Of a DNA stretch of 19,615 nucleotides, positions 1-6,895 are shown piece by piece; position 1 is the stretch's first letter, and every line of letters begins with the position of its first letter. The stretch comes from an uncultured Clostridia bacterium (GTDB lineage Bacteria; Bacillota; Clostridia; Tissierellales; Peptoniphilaceae). The notes under the pieces were generated by a model. That model had not been told where the DNA came from. It saw only the letters and a list, made by a program, of their open reading frames with translations, and did no database searches. Location: NCBI GenBank assembly GCA_947254025.1, contig CAMYBS010000021.1, positions 1 to 19,615 of the forward strand, in the 5' to 3' direction. Position numbers and translations under genes: made by a program.

Positions 1-284
1 TAATTATACAATATGCTTATAAATATTTCTAGTTTTATTTAAAATTATATTTTGTTCTATCATTTCCAAACATGTTCATATTTTTAAATATGAACATAGT
101 TTATTTTGTTTTTGTGTATAGTTTTATGAAATCTAATAATTATTGCAAGAATTTTAGGTGTAATGAAAGAATTTTTTAAAATGCAAGAAAAAGAGGTGTT
201 TTTTGTTTAAATTTTTGTTTTTACTATGAATTTGATCTTTCTATATATTTTTTATCATACATGATATGTTTTTACTGTGAACAT
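1..284. other. AT-rich intergenic region without a gene
   Basis: No convincing reading frame or ribosome binding site is visible on either strand. The stretch is very AT-rich. The only clear structure is the inverted repeat at 72-97, listed separately. A short ATG frame near 181 encodes only nine residues before a stop and is not credible. The neighbouring leftward gene ends in a terminator at 285-315, so this region probably lies outside its transcript. Confidence 0.6.
72..97. repeat. perfect 12-bp inverted repeat in AT-rich spacer
   Basis: The arms ATGTTCATATTT (72-83) and AAATATGAACAT (86-97) are perfectly complementary around a two-base centre. The right side runs into a T-rich stretch from about 98. 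It could be a weak terminator for a gene left of the window or an operator-type palindrome. The stem has few G-C pairs, which makes a strong terminator less likely. Confidence 0.5.
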
Positions 285-315
285 AAAAAATAAGCTTGCA
301 TATCTGCAAGCTTAT
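285..315 (-). terminator. rho-independent terminator of the glucosaminidase gene
   Basis: Read on the minus strand, an 11-bp perfect stem (arms 305-315 and 290-300, core TGCAAGC) with a four-base loop at 301-304 is followed by a run of T (plus-strand A at 285-290). It starts 17 bases past the stop codon of the leftward glucosaminidase gene. Confidence 0.9.
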
Positions 316-331
316 CAATTACATTTTACTA

Positions 332-967
332 TTAATTAAGTTTTTCGATTAACTTACCCATCAGCCAAAGTACATCTGAGTGCCACTTCTTATGACGTGG
401 TGGGCAATATATTTTTGCTATTGTTTGCAATGTTTTTCCTTTGTATGTGCTCTTTGTGATCATCTCTCCAAAGTAAAGTATGTTTTCTTTTGCTGAGGAG
501 AATTTTAAGTAGCCGTTTGAACCTTTCATACCGTAGAAGTTGTTTGTGTTTGCTTGTCTACCGTCCCAACCTGCCTCTGCGATTGAAACAGCGATGGCAA
601 ATATGCCGTTGACTCCATATGTGTCTTCTAGTGCTTTGAAGCTTTCGCCTTGACCAGCTAAGCCTGTCTTAGCTAGAACTTTATTAAACTCTTCTACACT
701 TAAGTTTGTTTTTTCATATACATTATATGTAAGATTCTTCTCTTCTTCCATAACTAAAACTAGCTCGTTTAAGTCATCGATTACGTCATCATTTCTGTTG
801 ATCATGTCATCTTCACTGTAGTTAACAACAATATCTATATCTTCTTGATTATTGTCTTGGTTTTTGTCATCTTCCCTTTGCGCCATAGTGCCAGTACTAT
901 TTAAAAAATATCCACAAAGAAAAACAAACAATAGTAAAAATGTAATTATAATTTTTTTCCTATTCAT
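332..967 (-). CDS. membrane-anchored or secreted glucosaminidase (GH73-like peptidoglycan hydrolase)
   Basis: This 211-residue protein probably cleaves N-acetylglucosamine linkages in peptidoglycan outside the membrane. Residues about 5-23 form a hydrophobic signal or anchor helix behind MNRKK. An acidic linker follows, with many D, E and N residues to about residue 75. The C-terminal half carries the GH73-type fold with the segment FAIAVSIAEAGW, where Glu131 is the likely catalytic acid, followed by NNFYGMKG, typical of FlgJ/LytG-like glucosaminidases. The start is ATG 967, because AGGAGG lies five bases upstream. A longer reading from 988 would put that site inside the gene. No SH3b, LysM or choline-binding domain is present, so wall anchoring would rest on the N-terminal helix. 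It stands alone between its own promoter and terminator. Family assignment is fairly secure; the exact bond cleaved is inferred. Confidence 0.85.
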   Translation of the reverse strand: MNRKKIIITFLLLFVFLCGYFLNSTGTMAQREDDKNQDNNQEDIDIVVNYSEDDMINRNDDVIDDLNELVLVMEEEKNLTYNVYEKTNLSVEEFNKVLAKTGLAGQGESFKALEDTYGVNGIFAIAVSIAEAGWDGRQANTNNFYGMKGSNGYLKFSSAKENILYFGEMITKSTYKGKTLQTIAKIYCPPRHKKWHSDVLWLMGKLIEKLN

Positions 968-993
968 TTTGTCCCTCCTAATTAACAAGTCCT

Positions 994-1022
994 ATTGTAA
1001 CAAAATTTATTATGAATGTCTA
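994..1022 (-). promoter_or_regulatory. sigma-A-type promoter for the glucosaminidase gene
   Basis: On the minus strand, TAGACA (1017-1022) and TACAAT (994-999) are separated by exactly 17 bases. Each hexamer matches the consensus at five of six positions. The predicted start near 987 leaves a leader of about 20 bases that contains the AGGAGG site for ATG 967. Confidence 0.7.
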
Positions 1023-1054
1023 GTTAAAGTTTTTTAATTAAATTATGACGCAAA

Positions 1055-1070
1055 TGTTACGATTTGTTAC
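1055..1070. promoter_or_regulatory. TGTTAC direct repeat, possible response-regulator box
   Basis: TGTTAC occurs at 1055-1060 and again at 1065-1070, one helical turn apart, between the two divergent promoters. Known WalR (YycF) boxes are direct TGTWAH repeats with a five-base gap and control wall hydrolases. Here the gap is four bases, so the resemblance is close but not exact. The site lies 33 bases upstream of the glucosaminidase -35 and 42 upstream of the rightward -35. Regulatory function is inference. Confidence 0.3.
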
Positions 1071-1111
1071 GAACTTTTCATATTATTTTCTGACAATTTA
1101 GGCAAAGAGTA

Positions 1112-1140
1112 TTGAATTTTCTACATTTACATTATATAAT
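1112..1140 (+). promoter_or_regulatory. sigma-A-type promoter for the SGNH/MBOAT operon
   Basis: TTGAAT (1112-1117) and a perfect TATAAT (1135-1140) are spaced by 17 bases. Transcription would start near 1147, giving an AT-rich leader of about 110 bases. That leader contains the palindrome AAATTATATAATTT at 1203-1216 and short TTTCA/TGAAA segments that can pair in alternative ways. A weaker second pair, TTGTTT (1187-1192) with TATAAT (1209-1214) at 16 bases, is also possible. Confidence 0.65.
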
Positions 1141-1256
1141 ATGAAAAGAGATATTTCGCACTAATATCATTTTTTTATGATTAAAATTGTTTCAAAAAAA
1201 TGAAATTATATAATTTTGTTTCATAAAAATGATTTCGAAATAAATGGGAGTGTAAT

Positions 1257-2165
1257 ATGAAAGACAATTTTGTATATAGAAAAAAAACTAGAAAGAGAAG
1301 AAAATTTATCTCAGGAGCAATTTTTATTCTTATCTTAATAGGCATAATTTATTTTTTACATAATAGATATAATTTAAATAAAGACAAAGAAAATATTAAT
1401 GTAGATGAAATTTTTGATGGAATTAAGCAAACGAACATTGTTAATGATTTGATTGACAAAGAAATCTATAACTATAATTTTGATATAAGAGAAAAGGAGC
1501 TTCTTGCATACAGAAAGAAGATTCAAGAGGAAGAGCTCGCAAAACTTCCTAAGGAAGGTGGAGAAATTAAAGCTGATGACTTTAAAAAGATTAAGGTATC
1601 TAAGTCATCTGTAAACACTGTTCCTATATCCGTTTACAAGGATTACTTTAAGGACGACCTCTTCATTGGTGACTCAATCACTGAGGAGCTTAAGTACTAC
1701 AAGTTCTTGTTTGATGACAATGTTTTTTCTAAGATTGGTCTAAATACGGATACTCTTAGAAAGCTTCTTCCCAATGAAAACTTCAATATAGTTCCTAAGA
1801 ACATTTACTTGATGATGGGATTAAATGACTCTGTCTTTGTTAAGAGTGAAGAAAAGTTTAAACAAAGGTATGAGGCTATGCTTAGTGCTCTACAAGAAAA
1901 ATTTCCAAACTCTAATATATACTTACAAGGTATATTCCCTGTAAGCAAGGCTTTGGATACCAAGGAAGACGCAAGGGTTAATAATATGAAGATAAACTCA
2001 TTTAACAAGGTTGTTAAGTCTATCGCTAGTGAGCGAGGTCTGACTTACTTGGACTTCTCTTACCTATTGGATGAGAACCAAGACTACTTTGAACCAGACG
2101 GCATGCATCTAAAGAGCAGCTTCCACAAGGTATGGTTAAATGAAGTTAAAAATATACACAATTAA
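1257..2165 (+). CDS. membrane-anchored SGNH/GDSL-family hydrolase
   Basis: This 302-residue protein has a basic N-terminus (KKTRKRRK) and one membrane helix at about residues 18-34, which places the rest outside the cell. The SGNH landmarks are present: FIGDSI with nucleophile Ser140, a later conserved Gly, GLND with Asn190, and DGMHL with Asp281 and His284. A catalytic esterase or acyltransferase is therefore expected, rather than an inactive relative. Such proteins often act with MBOAT acyltransferases, taking acyl groups off or putting them on surface polysaccharides, and the gene is first in an operon with an MBOAT and a DHHW protein. The start ATG 1257 has GGGAG upstream. The first third is rich in AT codons and poorly conserved-looking, as is usual for a linker. 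The substrate is unknown; acetyl ester transfer or removal on a wall polymer is inference from context. Confidence 0.8.
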   Translation: MKDNFVYRKKTRKRRKFISGAIFILILIGIIYFLHNRYNLNKDKENINVDEIFDGIKQTNIVNDLIDKEIYNYNFDIREKELLAYRKKIQEEELAKLPKEGGEIKADDFKKIKVSKSSVNTVPISVYKDYFKDDLFIGDSITEELKYYKFLFDDNVFSKIGLNTDTLRKLLPNENFNIVPKNIYLMMGLNDSVFVKSEEKFKQRYEAMLSALQEKFPNSNIYLQGIFPVSKALDTKEDARVNNMKINSFNKVVKSIASERGLTYLDFSYLLDENQDYFEPDGMHLKSSFHKVWLNEVKNIHN

Positions 2166-2178
2166 AGGTAGGTTGATT

Positions 2179-2634
2179 ATGAAAAAGTTATTGCTATTTG
2201 TAAGTGTTGCAATTTTAGTTTTTATGGTGGGATGCTCAAGTAAAGATGTAAGCCTTGACAGCATTAAGGACAAGCTTAAGGAGACTATTGACTTCTCAAA
2301 CTTTTCAAAGGAAGAAGAAGGTTCTTATTTAAAGGATACTTTTGACTTTGATACTGATAAGGTTGAAGCTTATGAGATGTATGGTCCTCAAACTAACCTT
2401 AATACTAATGCCGTTTTGCTACTAAGACTTAAAGATGCAAAGGATGCAAGTGAATTTAAAGATAAAATCGACGCATACAAAGAAAATCTTATAAAAATAT
2501 ACAAAGACTACGCTCCTGATCAAGCAAAGCTTGTTGAAGACAGTGTATATGAAGAACATGGCAAGACTATCGTACTCGTAATTTCTGATAAGTCGGACGA
2601 AGTTAAAAAGGCTTTAGCTTCGCTTTTTAAATAA
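2179..2634 (+). CDS. DUF4358-type lipoprotein
   Basis: This is a 151-residue lipoprotein with a classic signal peptide and lipobox MVGC, so Cys19 should be lipidated and the protein anchored outside the membrane. The mature part has the YEMYGPQTNLNTNAVLLLRLKD region and an alternation of strands and helices resembling the DUF4358 family, whose members commonly neighbour MBOAT and DHHW genes in Firmicutes. No catalytic residues can be picked out; an accessory or scaffold role in the acylation machine is inference. The start is ATG 2179, chosen because AGGTAGG sits just upstream and the signal peptide begins there; a longer reading from 2140 would overlap the SGNH gene. Its TAA overlaps the ATG of the MBOAT gene by one base (TAATG), which suggests translational coupling. 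Confidence 0.75.
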   Translation: MKKLLLFVSVAILVFMVGCSSKDVSLDSIKDKLKETIDFSNFSKEEEGSYLKDTFDFDTDKVEAYEMYGPQTNLNTNAVLLLRLKDAKDASEFKDKIDAYKENLIKIYKDYAPDQAKLVEDSVYEEHGKTIVLVISDKSDEVKKALASLFK

Positions 2635-4013
2635 TGGTATTCTCATCACTTTTATTCTTATACGTATTCTTACCAATTGCATTATTTCTATACTATATAT
2701 CGCCAGACAAGATAAAGAACTTCACGCTCTTTATACTCTCGCTCATATTTTATGCGTGGGGCGAGCCGATATATGTAGGGATAATGCTTTTTTCCAGTGT
2801 ATTTGATTATTGCAACGGAAGACTATTAGATAAATTTAAAGTTGAATGGAAACGTAAAGCAGTCCTTATATTGAGTGTTATCGTCAATATTGGTCTGCTT
2901 TTTTTCTTTAAGTACTACAACTTTGTGATTGATAACTTAAACTATCTATTTAATCTAAACATCAGCGCAAGCACATTGAGTCTTCCTCTTGGTATATCCT
3001 TCTACACTTTCCAAACATTAAGCTATACCATAGATGTATATAGAGGCGAGGTTGAAGCATCGAAGAGCTTCTTCGACTACAGTGCATATGTTGCGATGTT
3101 CCCTCAGCTAGTTGCTGGACCTATAGTTAGGTACATCGATATCTTTAATCAATTGAAGAATAGAGACTTCTCTGACAAGTCCGTCGCCTATGGTATCAAA
3201 AGATTTGTTTATGGTCTTGCGAAGAAGGTCTTGATTGCGAACAAGCTTGGTGAGCTATATAAATTAATACTTGCGAAAGAAATAATAACACTGCCTGCAT
3301 CAATGGCGTGGCTTGGCATCATCGCTTTTACTCTTCAGATCTACTTTGACTTCAGTGGCTACTCCGACATGGCGATAGGCTTAGGTCGCATGCTTGGCTT
3401 TGACTTCTTAGAAAACTTTAACTTCCCTTACATCTCAAAGTCGATAACTGAGTTTTGGAGACGTTGGCACATGAGTCTGTCCTTATGGTTTAGAAACTAC
3501 GTCTATATACCTCTTGGTGGCAATAGAGTGAAGCTTGCTAGACAAATTTTTAACCTCTTCATCACTTGGTTCTTAACAGGTTTTTGGCATGGAGCAGACT
3601 TTAACTTCATACTATGGGGACTATACTACTTCACTCTCCTTGTAATAGAAAAATTTCTTATTGCTAAGGCTCTTGATAAGGCGCCAGGCTTCATAAGGCA
3701 TATATATGCTCTAATATTCATAATTATAGGCTGGGTTATATTCGAATTTAAAGTATCTGATATAGGACCATTCTTAAAAGCGATGTTTAACTTCAAAAAC
3801 TTTGCTTCATCTGAGACTCTTTTCTACTTAAAGGAGTATGGCTTCTATATAATAGTAGGTACTGCTCTATCTTTCGGCGCTTGTAAGAAGCTTATAGACA
3901 AAGAGAGAAAGACTACTTACTTAGAAATCGCATTTTTATTCGCCTTGCTAATCATTGTAACTATGTCGCTAATTAGCGAGTCCTACAACCCATTCTTATA
4001 CTTTAGATTTTAG
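2634..4013 (+). CDS. MBOAT-family membrane O-acyltransferase (DltB/AlgI-like)
   Basis: This 459-residue polytopic membrane protein has about ten or eleven hydrophobic segments. It starts MVFSSLLFLYVFLPI, the usual opening of the bacterial AlgI/DltB group. The family signatures are clear: PQLVAGPIVRY, YFDFSGYSDMAIGLG, FWRRWHMSLS with His279, and TGFWHGA with His319, the likely catalytic histidine. Proteins of this family pass an acyl group, usually acetyl, from the cytoplasm through the membrane to an extracytoplasmic partner that transfers it to a polymer. Here the partners are probably the SGNH and DHHW proteins on either side. There is no dltA or dltC, so this is not the teichoic-acid D-alanylation system. 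No clear Shine-Dalgarno site precedes ATG 2634, so translation probably depends on coupling to the lipoprotein gene. Family certain; acceptor polymer unknown. Confidence 0.93.
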   Translation: MVFSSLLFLYVFLPIALFLYYISPDKIKNFTLFILSLIFYAWGEPIYVGIMLFSSVFDYCNGRLLDKFKVEWKRKAVLILSVIVNIGLLFFFKYYNFVIDNLNYLFNLNISASTLSLPLGISFYTFQTLSYTIDVYRGEVEASKSFFDYSAYVAMFPQLVAGPIVRYIDIFNQLKNRDFSDKSVAYGIKRFVYGLAKKVLIANKLGELYKLILAKEIITLPASMAWLGIIAFTLQIYFDFSGYSDMAIGLGRMLGFDFLENFNFPYISKSITEFWRRWHMSLSLWFRNYVYIPLGGNRVKLARQIFNLFITWFLTGFWHGADFNFILWGLYYFTLLVIEKFLIAKALDKAPGFIRHIYALIFIIIGWVIFEFKVSDIGPFLKAMFNFKNFASSETLFYLKEYGFYIIVGTALSFGACKKLIDKERKTTYLEIAFLFALLIIVTMSLISESYNPFLYFRF

Positions 4014-4022
4014 GTGATGAGT

Positions 4023-5072
4023 ATGAAAGATAAACTACTTAAAATTTTATTCTTCGTCTTTATATCTGCGGTCTTAATTGCAAACGTGATTAGTAAAGAC
4101 AGAAGTTTTAGTCAAAATGAAAATAGAGTTTTAGAAGAGCTTCCAAAGTTCTCCTTCTTTTCGCTAAAAAGTGGTGACTTTACTAAGAAGTTTGAAAGCT
4201 ATTTAAAGGATCAATTCATCTTCAAGGATGAACTTGTTGGTGCGAGATCAAGGCTTGACTACGCTCTTGGCAAAAGAGAGTTCAACGGTGTCTATATAGG
4301 AACGGATAAAAACTATTACGAAAAATATATCTACGACGAGAAAAAAGTCGAAAAGTTTATAAAGTATCTAAACGAAGTCGATGTTAAGGATAAATACATC
4401 GCAATCAGTCCTGACAAAGGCGAGATATATAGAGATAAGCTTCCTAAGGGTGCTCTCTTTAGTGACGAAAGAATGGTTCTTGATAGATACAAAAATGAAA
4501 TTAACGCTACTTACATTGACTTATATAGCCTACTTATGGCTCACAAGGACGAGTACATCTTCTACAAATCTGATCACCATTGGCGTGAAGGTGCCTACCT
4601 TGCCTACCAAGAGATAGCTAGCGCGATGGGCCTTGAAGAGATGAAAGATACCCACAAGGTTACTTGTGAAAACTTTAGAGGCTCGCTTGATTCGAAGTCT
4701 TCGTACTACAATAGTGCTGTGGATGAGATACTATTCTACCTTCCAAAGAACTATGAGAGTATCAAGGTCAAGGGCGACGGCAAGGACATAAAGGTTCTTG
4801 ATAGAGACGAGTTCAAGAACAAGGATAAGTACAAGGCACTCTTTAGTGGCAACTATGGTCTTGTTGAGATAGAAGGAAATCCTTCATCTACTAAGAGCCT
4901 TCTTATTATAAAAGACTCTTTTGCTAATGCCGTAGCAAGTCTCTTTACAAACGAGTACAAAACTATATACATGATTGACAAGCGCTTCTTCAATCAAAAG
5001 ATTAATGACTTTGTTCATGAGAAGAAGATTGATACGGCTCTAGTGCTTGGCAGCGTGAACGGACTTAATTAA
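4023..5072 (+). CDS. DHHW-family (AlgX/AlgJ-like) extracytoplasmic protein
   Basis: This 349-residue protein has one N-terminal membrane helix at about residues 7-21 and an extracellular remainder. It carries the eponymous motif at Asp184-His185-His186-Trp187. It also has KDSFAN with Ser299, which matches the position of the serine in AlgX/AlgJ-type SGNH-like acetyltransferases, so a full Ser-His-Asp set is present. The segment SQNENRVLEELPKF is also typical of the family. Together with the upstream MBOAT it probably performs the final acyl transfer to a surface glycan. GTG 4014 or ATG 4017 could open the frame earlier, but AGGTG at 4012-4016 sits six bases before ATG 4023, so that start is preferred. 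The gene is the last of its operon; a new promoter begins four bases after its stop. Family assignment is good; reaction and acceptor are inferred. Confidence 0.87.
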   Translation: MKDKLLKILFFVFISAVLIANVISKDRSFSQNENRVLEELPKFSFFSLKSGDFTKKFESYLKDQFIFKDELVGARSRLDYALGKREFNGVYIGTDKNYYEKYIYDEKKVEKFIKYLNEVDVKDKYIAISPDKGEIYRDKLPKGALFSDERMVLDRYKNEINATYIDLYSLLMAHKDEYIFYKSDHHWREGAYLAYQEIASAMGLEEMKDTHKVTCENFRGSLDSKSSYYNSAVDEILFYLPKNYESIKVKGDGKDIKVLDRDEFKNKDKYKALFSGNYGLVEIEGNPSSTKSLLIIKDSFANAVASLFTNEYKTIYMIDKRFFNQKINDFVHEKKIDTALVLGSVNGLN

Positions 5073-5075
5073 AGC

Positions 5076-5104
5076 TTGAAAAATCGCACTTTATGTTGTA
5101 TTAT
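5076..5104 (+). promoter_or_regulatory. sigma-A-type promoter for apbE and downstream genes
   Basis: TTGAAA (5076-5081) and TATTAT (5099-5104), each five of six to consensus, are separated by 17 bases and begin four bases after the DHHW stop codon. The predicted start near 5111 falls at the first base of the AGAGGTG ribosome binding site, so the leader is only about 12 bases. Confidence 0.65.
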
Positions 5105-5122
5105 ATACTTAGAGGTGAAACG

Positions 5123-6211
5123 ATGAATAAGAGAAAAATATCATTATTCCTAACGCTAGTTTTATTAGTTTCTGTGCTAGCATCTTGCAAGCCAAAGTTA
5201 AGAATGAAGTTTACTTTCGACTACTTCGACAGCTTCGATACTTTGGTTAAGGCAACTGGCTACTTCTATACTAAGGACGAAGCTGATAAATTTGATAAAA
5301 TGCTTTCTGAAAAATTAAAACACTACGACAACTTATTCGATTGTCACAAAGAGCATGAGGGCGTGAACAATGTCTACACCATCAACAAGATGGCTGGCAA
5401 GGAAAAGGTTAAAGTTGATAAGGCGCTTATAGATCTTATATCGCAATCAAAGACTCTTGGTCTTAAGTATGACTCGCGTGTCAATATTGCTTTTGGTGCT
5501 ATAATCGAACTTTGGGAGAAGAGTATGAATGAAGCGTTCAATAATGAAGAGTTCAAGGCTGCTACTCCTAATATCGATGAACTTAAAGAGAGAGCGAAAT
5601 ATGCGTCTTTAAACAATATCATCATAGATAAAGAAGAAAACACAGTTTATATAACAGATGAACGCACTAAGCTAAACTTAGGTTCTGTTGCTAAGGGTTA
5701 TGCTGTTGAGCTTATATGTAACGAGCTTAAAAGTGAAGGCTTTGACTCAGTTGTTATAAGTGCCGGTGGCAATGTTAAGACCATAGGTCATCCTAACGGC
5801 GAGACTAATAAAAAGTGGACCATCGGTGTTGAGAACCCCTACTCTGCTTCAGAGATGAAAGATGGCGACTCAGGTATCTATGACATACTATACACTATGG
5901 ACAAGTCTATAGTTACTTCTGGCGACTACCAAAGATATTTCTACGGTCTTGACAATGTTAAGTACAATCACATCATAGATACAAGAACTCTATCGAGTGC
6001 AAGAAACTTTAGAGCGGTAACTGTTATTACCAAGGACTCAGGCATAGCTGACTTCCTATCTACTCTACTGTTCACTATGACATACGAAGAAGGTGTAGAG
6101 GCTTTGAAGGACTTCCCTGATACAGAAGCTTTATGGATAAACTTCGACAACACTGAGTTCTACACAGATGGCCTTAAGCACTACTCAAAGTCTTTAGGAG
6201 CAACGAAATAA
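5123..6211 (+). CDS. apbE: FAD:protein FMN transferase, lipoprotein
   Basis: This 362-residue ApbE-family enzyme covalently attaches FMN from FAD to Ser/Thr of extracytoplasmic redox proteins. A signal peptide ends in the lipobox LASC, so Cys22 should be lipidated and the enzyme faces outward. Family landmarks in order are YFDSFDTLVKATGY near the start of the mature protein, LNLGSVAKGYAVE, SAGGNV, and SGDYQRYF followed by NHIIDTRT, which forms the metal and FAD site. Length is normal. ATG 5123 is the start, because AGAGGTG lies five bases upstream; the reading from 5093 would run through the -10 region. Usual target proteins, such as RnfG/RnfD, NqrC or FMN-binding-domain lipoproteins, are not in this window, so its substrate is encoded elsewhere or is not recognised. 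The next membrane protein starts two bases after its stop. Confidence 0.93.
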   Translation: MNKRKISLFLTLVLLVSVLASCKPKLRMKFTFDYFDSFDTLVKATGYFYTKDEADKFDKMLSEKLKHYDNLFDCHKEHEGVNNVYTINKMAGKEKVKVDKALIDLISQSKTLGLKYDSRVNIAFGAIIELWEKSMNEAFNNEEFKAATPNIDELKERAKYASLNNIIIDKEENTVYITDERTKLNLGSVAKGYAVELICNELKSEGFDSVVISAGGNVKTIGHPNGETNKKWTIGVENPYSASEMKDGDSGIYDILYTMDKSIVTSGDYQRYFYGLDNVKYNHIIDTRTLSSARNFRAVTVITKDSGIADFLSTLLFTMTYEEGVEALKDFPDTEALWINFDNTEFYTDGLKHYSKSLGATK

Positions 6212-6212
6212 A

Positions 6213-6665
6213 ATGCTTAAGAACACTATAAAAGCGGTGCTTTCATACATCCTAATCACAGTTTTATCTGTATTTATGATGCTCTCACTGAAGAAACTCA
6301 CTAGCCCCATCATACAAAGAGGCGTGATGATTATCTACTCACTGATAATACTGATCCTCTTCTACTTATCAGGCTACTTGGTAAATACGAGGTATAGGAT
6401 GAGAAAGACTTTAAAGTCGTACAACTTAATCATTTTTATAGGCACGATAATATTTTTAATATCGCTAATACTAGCTAAGTTCTACATAAAGGCAGAACTA
6501 TTCACAGAGAAATATTTTATATTTAATATGATAAATCAAGCCATGTACCTGGTTCTAAGGAGCTTTTTCATACCAGTAAATGCAATCACAGCATTCATTG
6601 CGTTTCTACTGACAAAGCTTCTTTACTCACTAGGTGTAAAGGGCAAATACAGATTAAGGAAGTGA
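6213..6665 (+). CDS. unknown four-helix membrane protein
   Basis: This 150-residue, strongly hydrophobic, basic protein has about four membrane helices (roughly residues 9-28, 37-58, 73-92 and 110-140) and a positively charged C-terminus (KGKYRLRK), which probably lies in the cytoplasm. I do not recognise a family or any catalytic motif. It begins two bases after the apbE stop and ends four bases before the next small gene, so it is almost certainly co-transcribed with both. A possible AGGAG lies about 12 bases before the ATG, a little far. A link to flavinylation or electron transfer is only suggested by position. No Asp-Gly-x-Ser/Thr-Gly-Ala-Thr flavinylation motif is present. Confidence 0.7.
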   Translation: MLKNTIKAVLSYILITVLSVFMMLSLKKLTSPIIQRGVMIIYSLIILILFYLSGYLVNTRYRMRKTLKSYNLIIFIGTIIFLISLILAKFYIKAELFTEKYFIFNMINQAMYLVLRSFFIPVNAITAFIAFLLTKLLYSLGVKGKYRLRK

Positions 6666-6669
6666 TAAT

Positions 6670-6873
6670 ATGGCAAAGACTATCGACGATAAATTTACGG
6701 ACATACTTAAGGAGACAAACGAGAAGTTTAATGCACTTAGAGACAAAATCAACAATATACCTAAGATGTCAAGCACAGGAACAAGACTTATAAGCAAAGA
6801 AGAAAAAGAACTTATCGAGAATTCATTAAAAGAAGATAACAATTCAAACGAAGAAAATACTGAAGAAGAATAA
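6670..6873 (+). CDS. small acidic hypothetical protein
   Basis: This is a 67-residue soluble protein with no signal or membrane helix. The first 30 residues (MAKTIDDKFTDILKETNEKF onward) look like an amphipathic or coiled-coil helix. The middle SSTGTRLISKEE may be a turn and a second helix, and the tail is Asn/Glu-rich and likely disordered. I do not recognise a family. AAGGAAG lies eight bases before ATG 6670, overlapping the end of the preceding gene, and the recD2 ribosome binding site follows closely, so it is a plausible expressed gene within the operon. Function unknown. Confidence 0.65.
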   Translation: MAKTIDDKFTDILKETNEKFNALRDKINNIPKMSSTGTRLISKEEKELIENSLKEDNNSNEENTEEE

Positions 6874-6895
6874 TTAATTTATTAAAGGAGTTAAT

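Noticed and set aside
852..1037. Rightward reading frame across the glucosaminidase 5' end
   Set aside because: It is antisense to the signal peptide of a recognisable gene, has no ribosome binding site and overlaps that gene's promoter.
1147..1256. Riboswitch in the leader of the SGNH gene
   Set aside because: The leader is AT-rich with only weak short stems and no conserved aptamer-like core that I can recognise.
2634..4013. DltB of a D-alanylation operon
   Set aside because: There is no dltA, dltC or dltD nearby, and the partners are SGNH, DUF4358 and DHHW proteins.
6670..6873. Flavinylation target for the neighbouring ApbE
   Set aside because: The small protein has no export signal and SSTGTRL does not match the D-x-S/T-G-A-T target motif.
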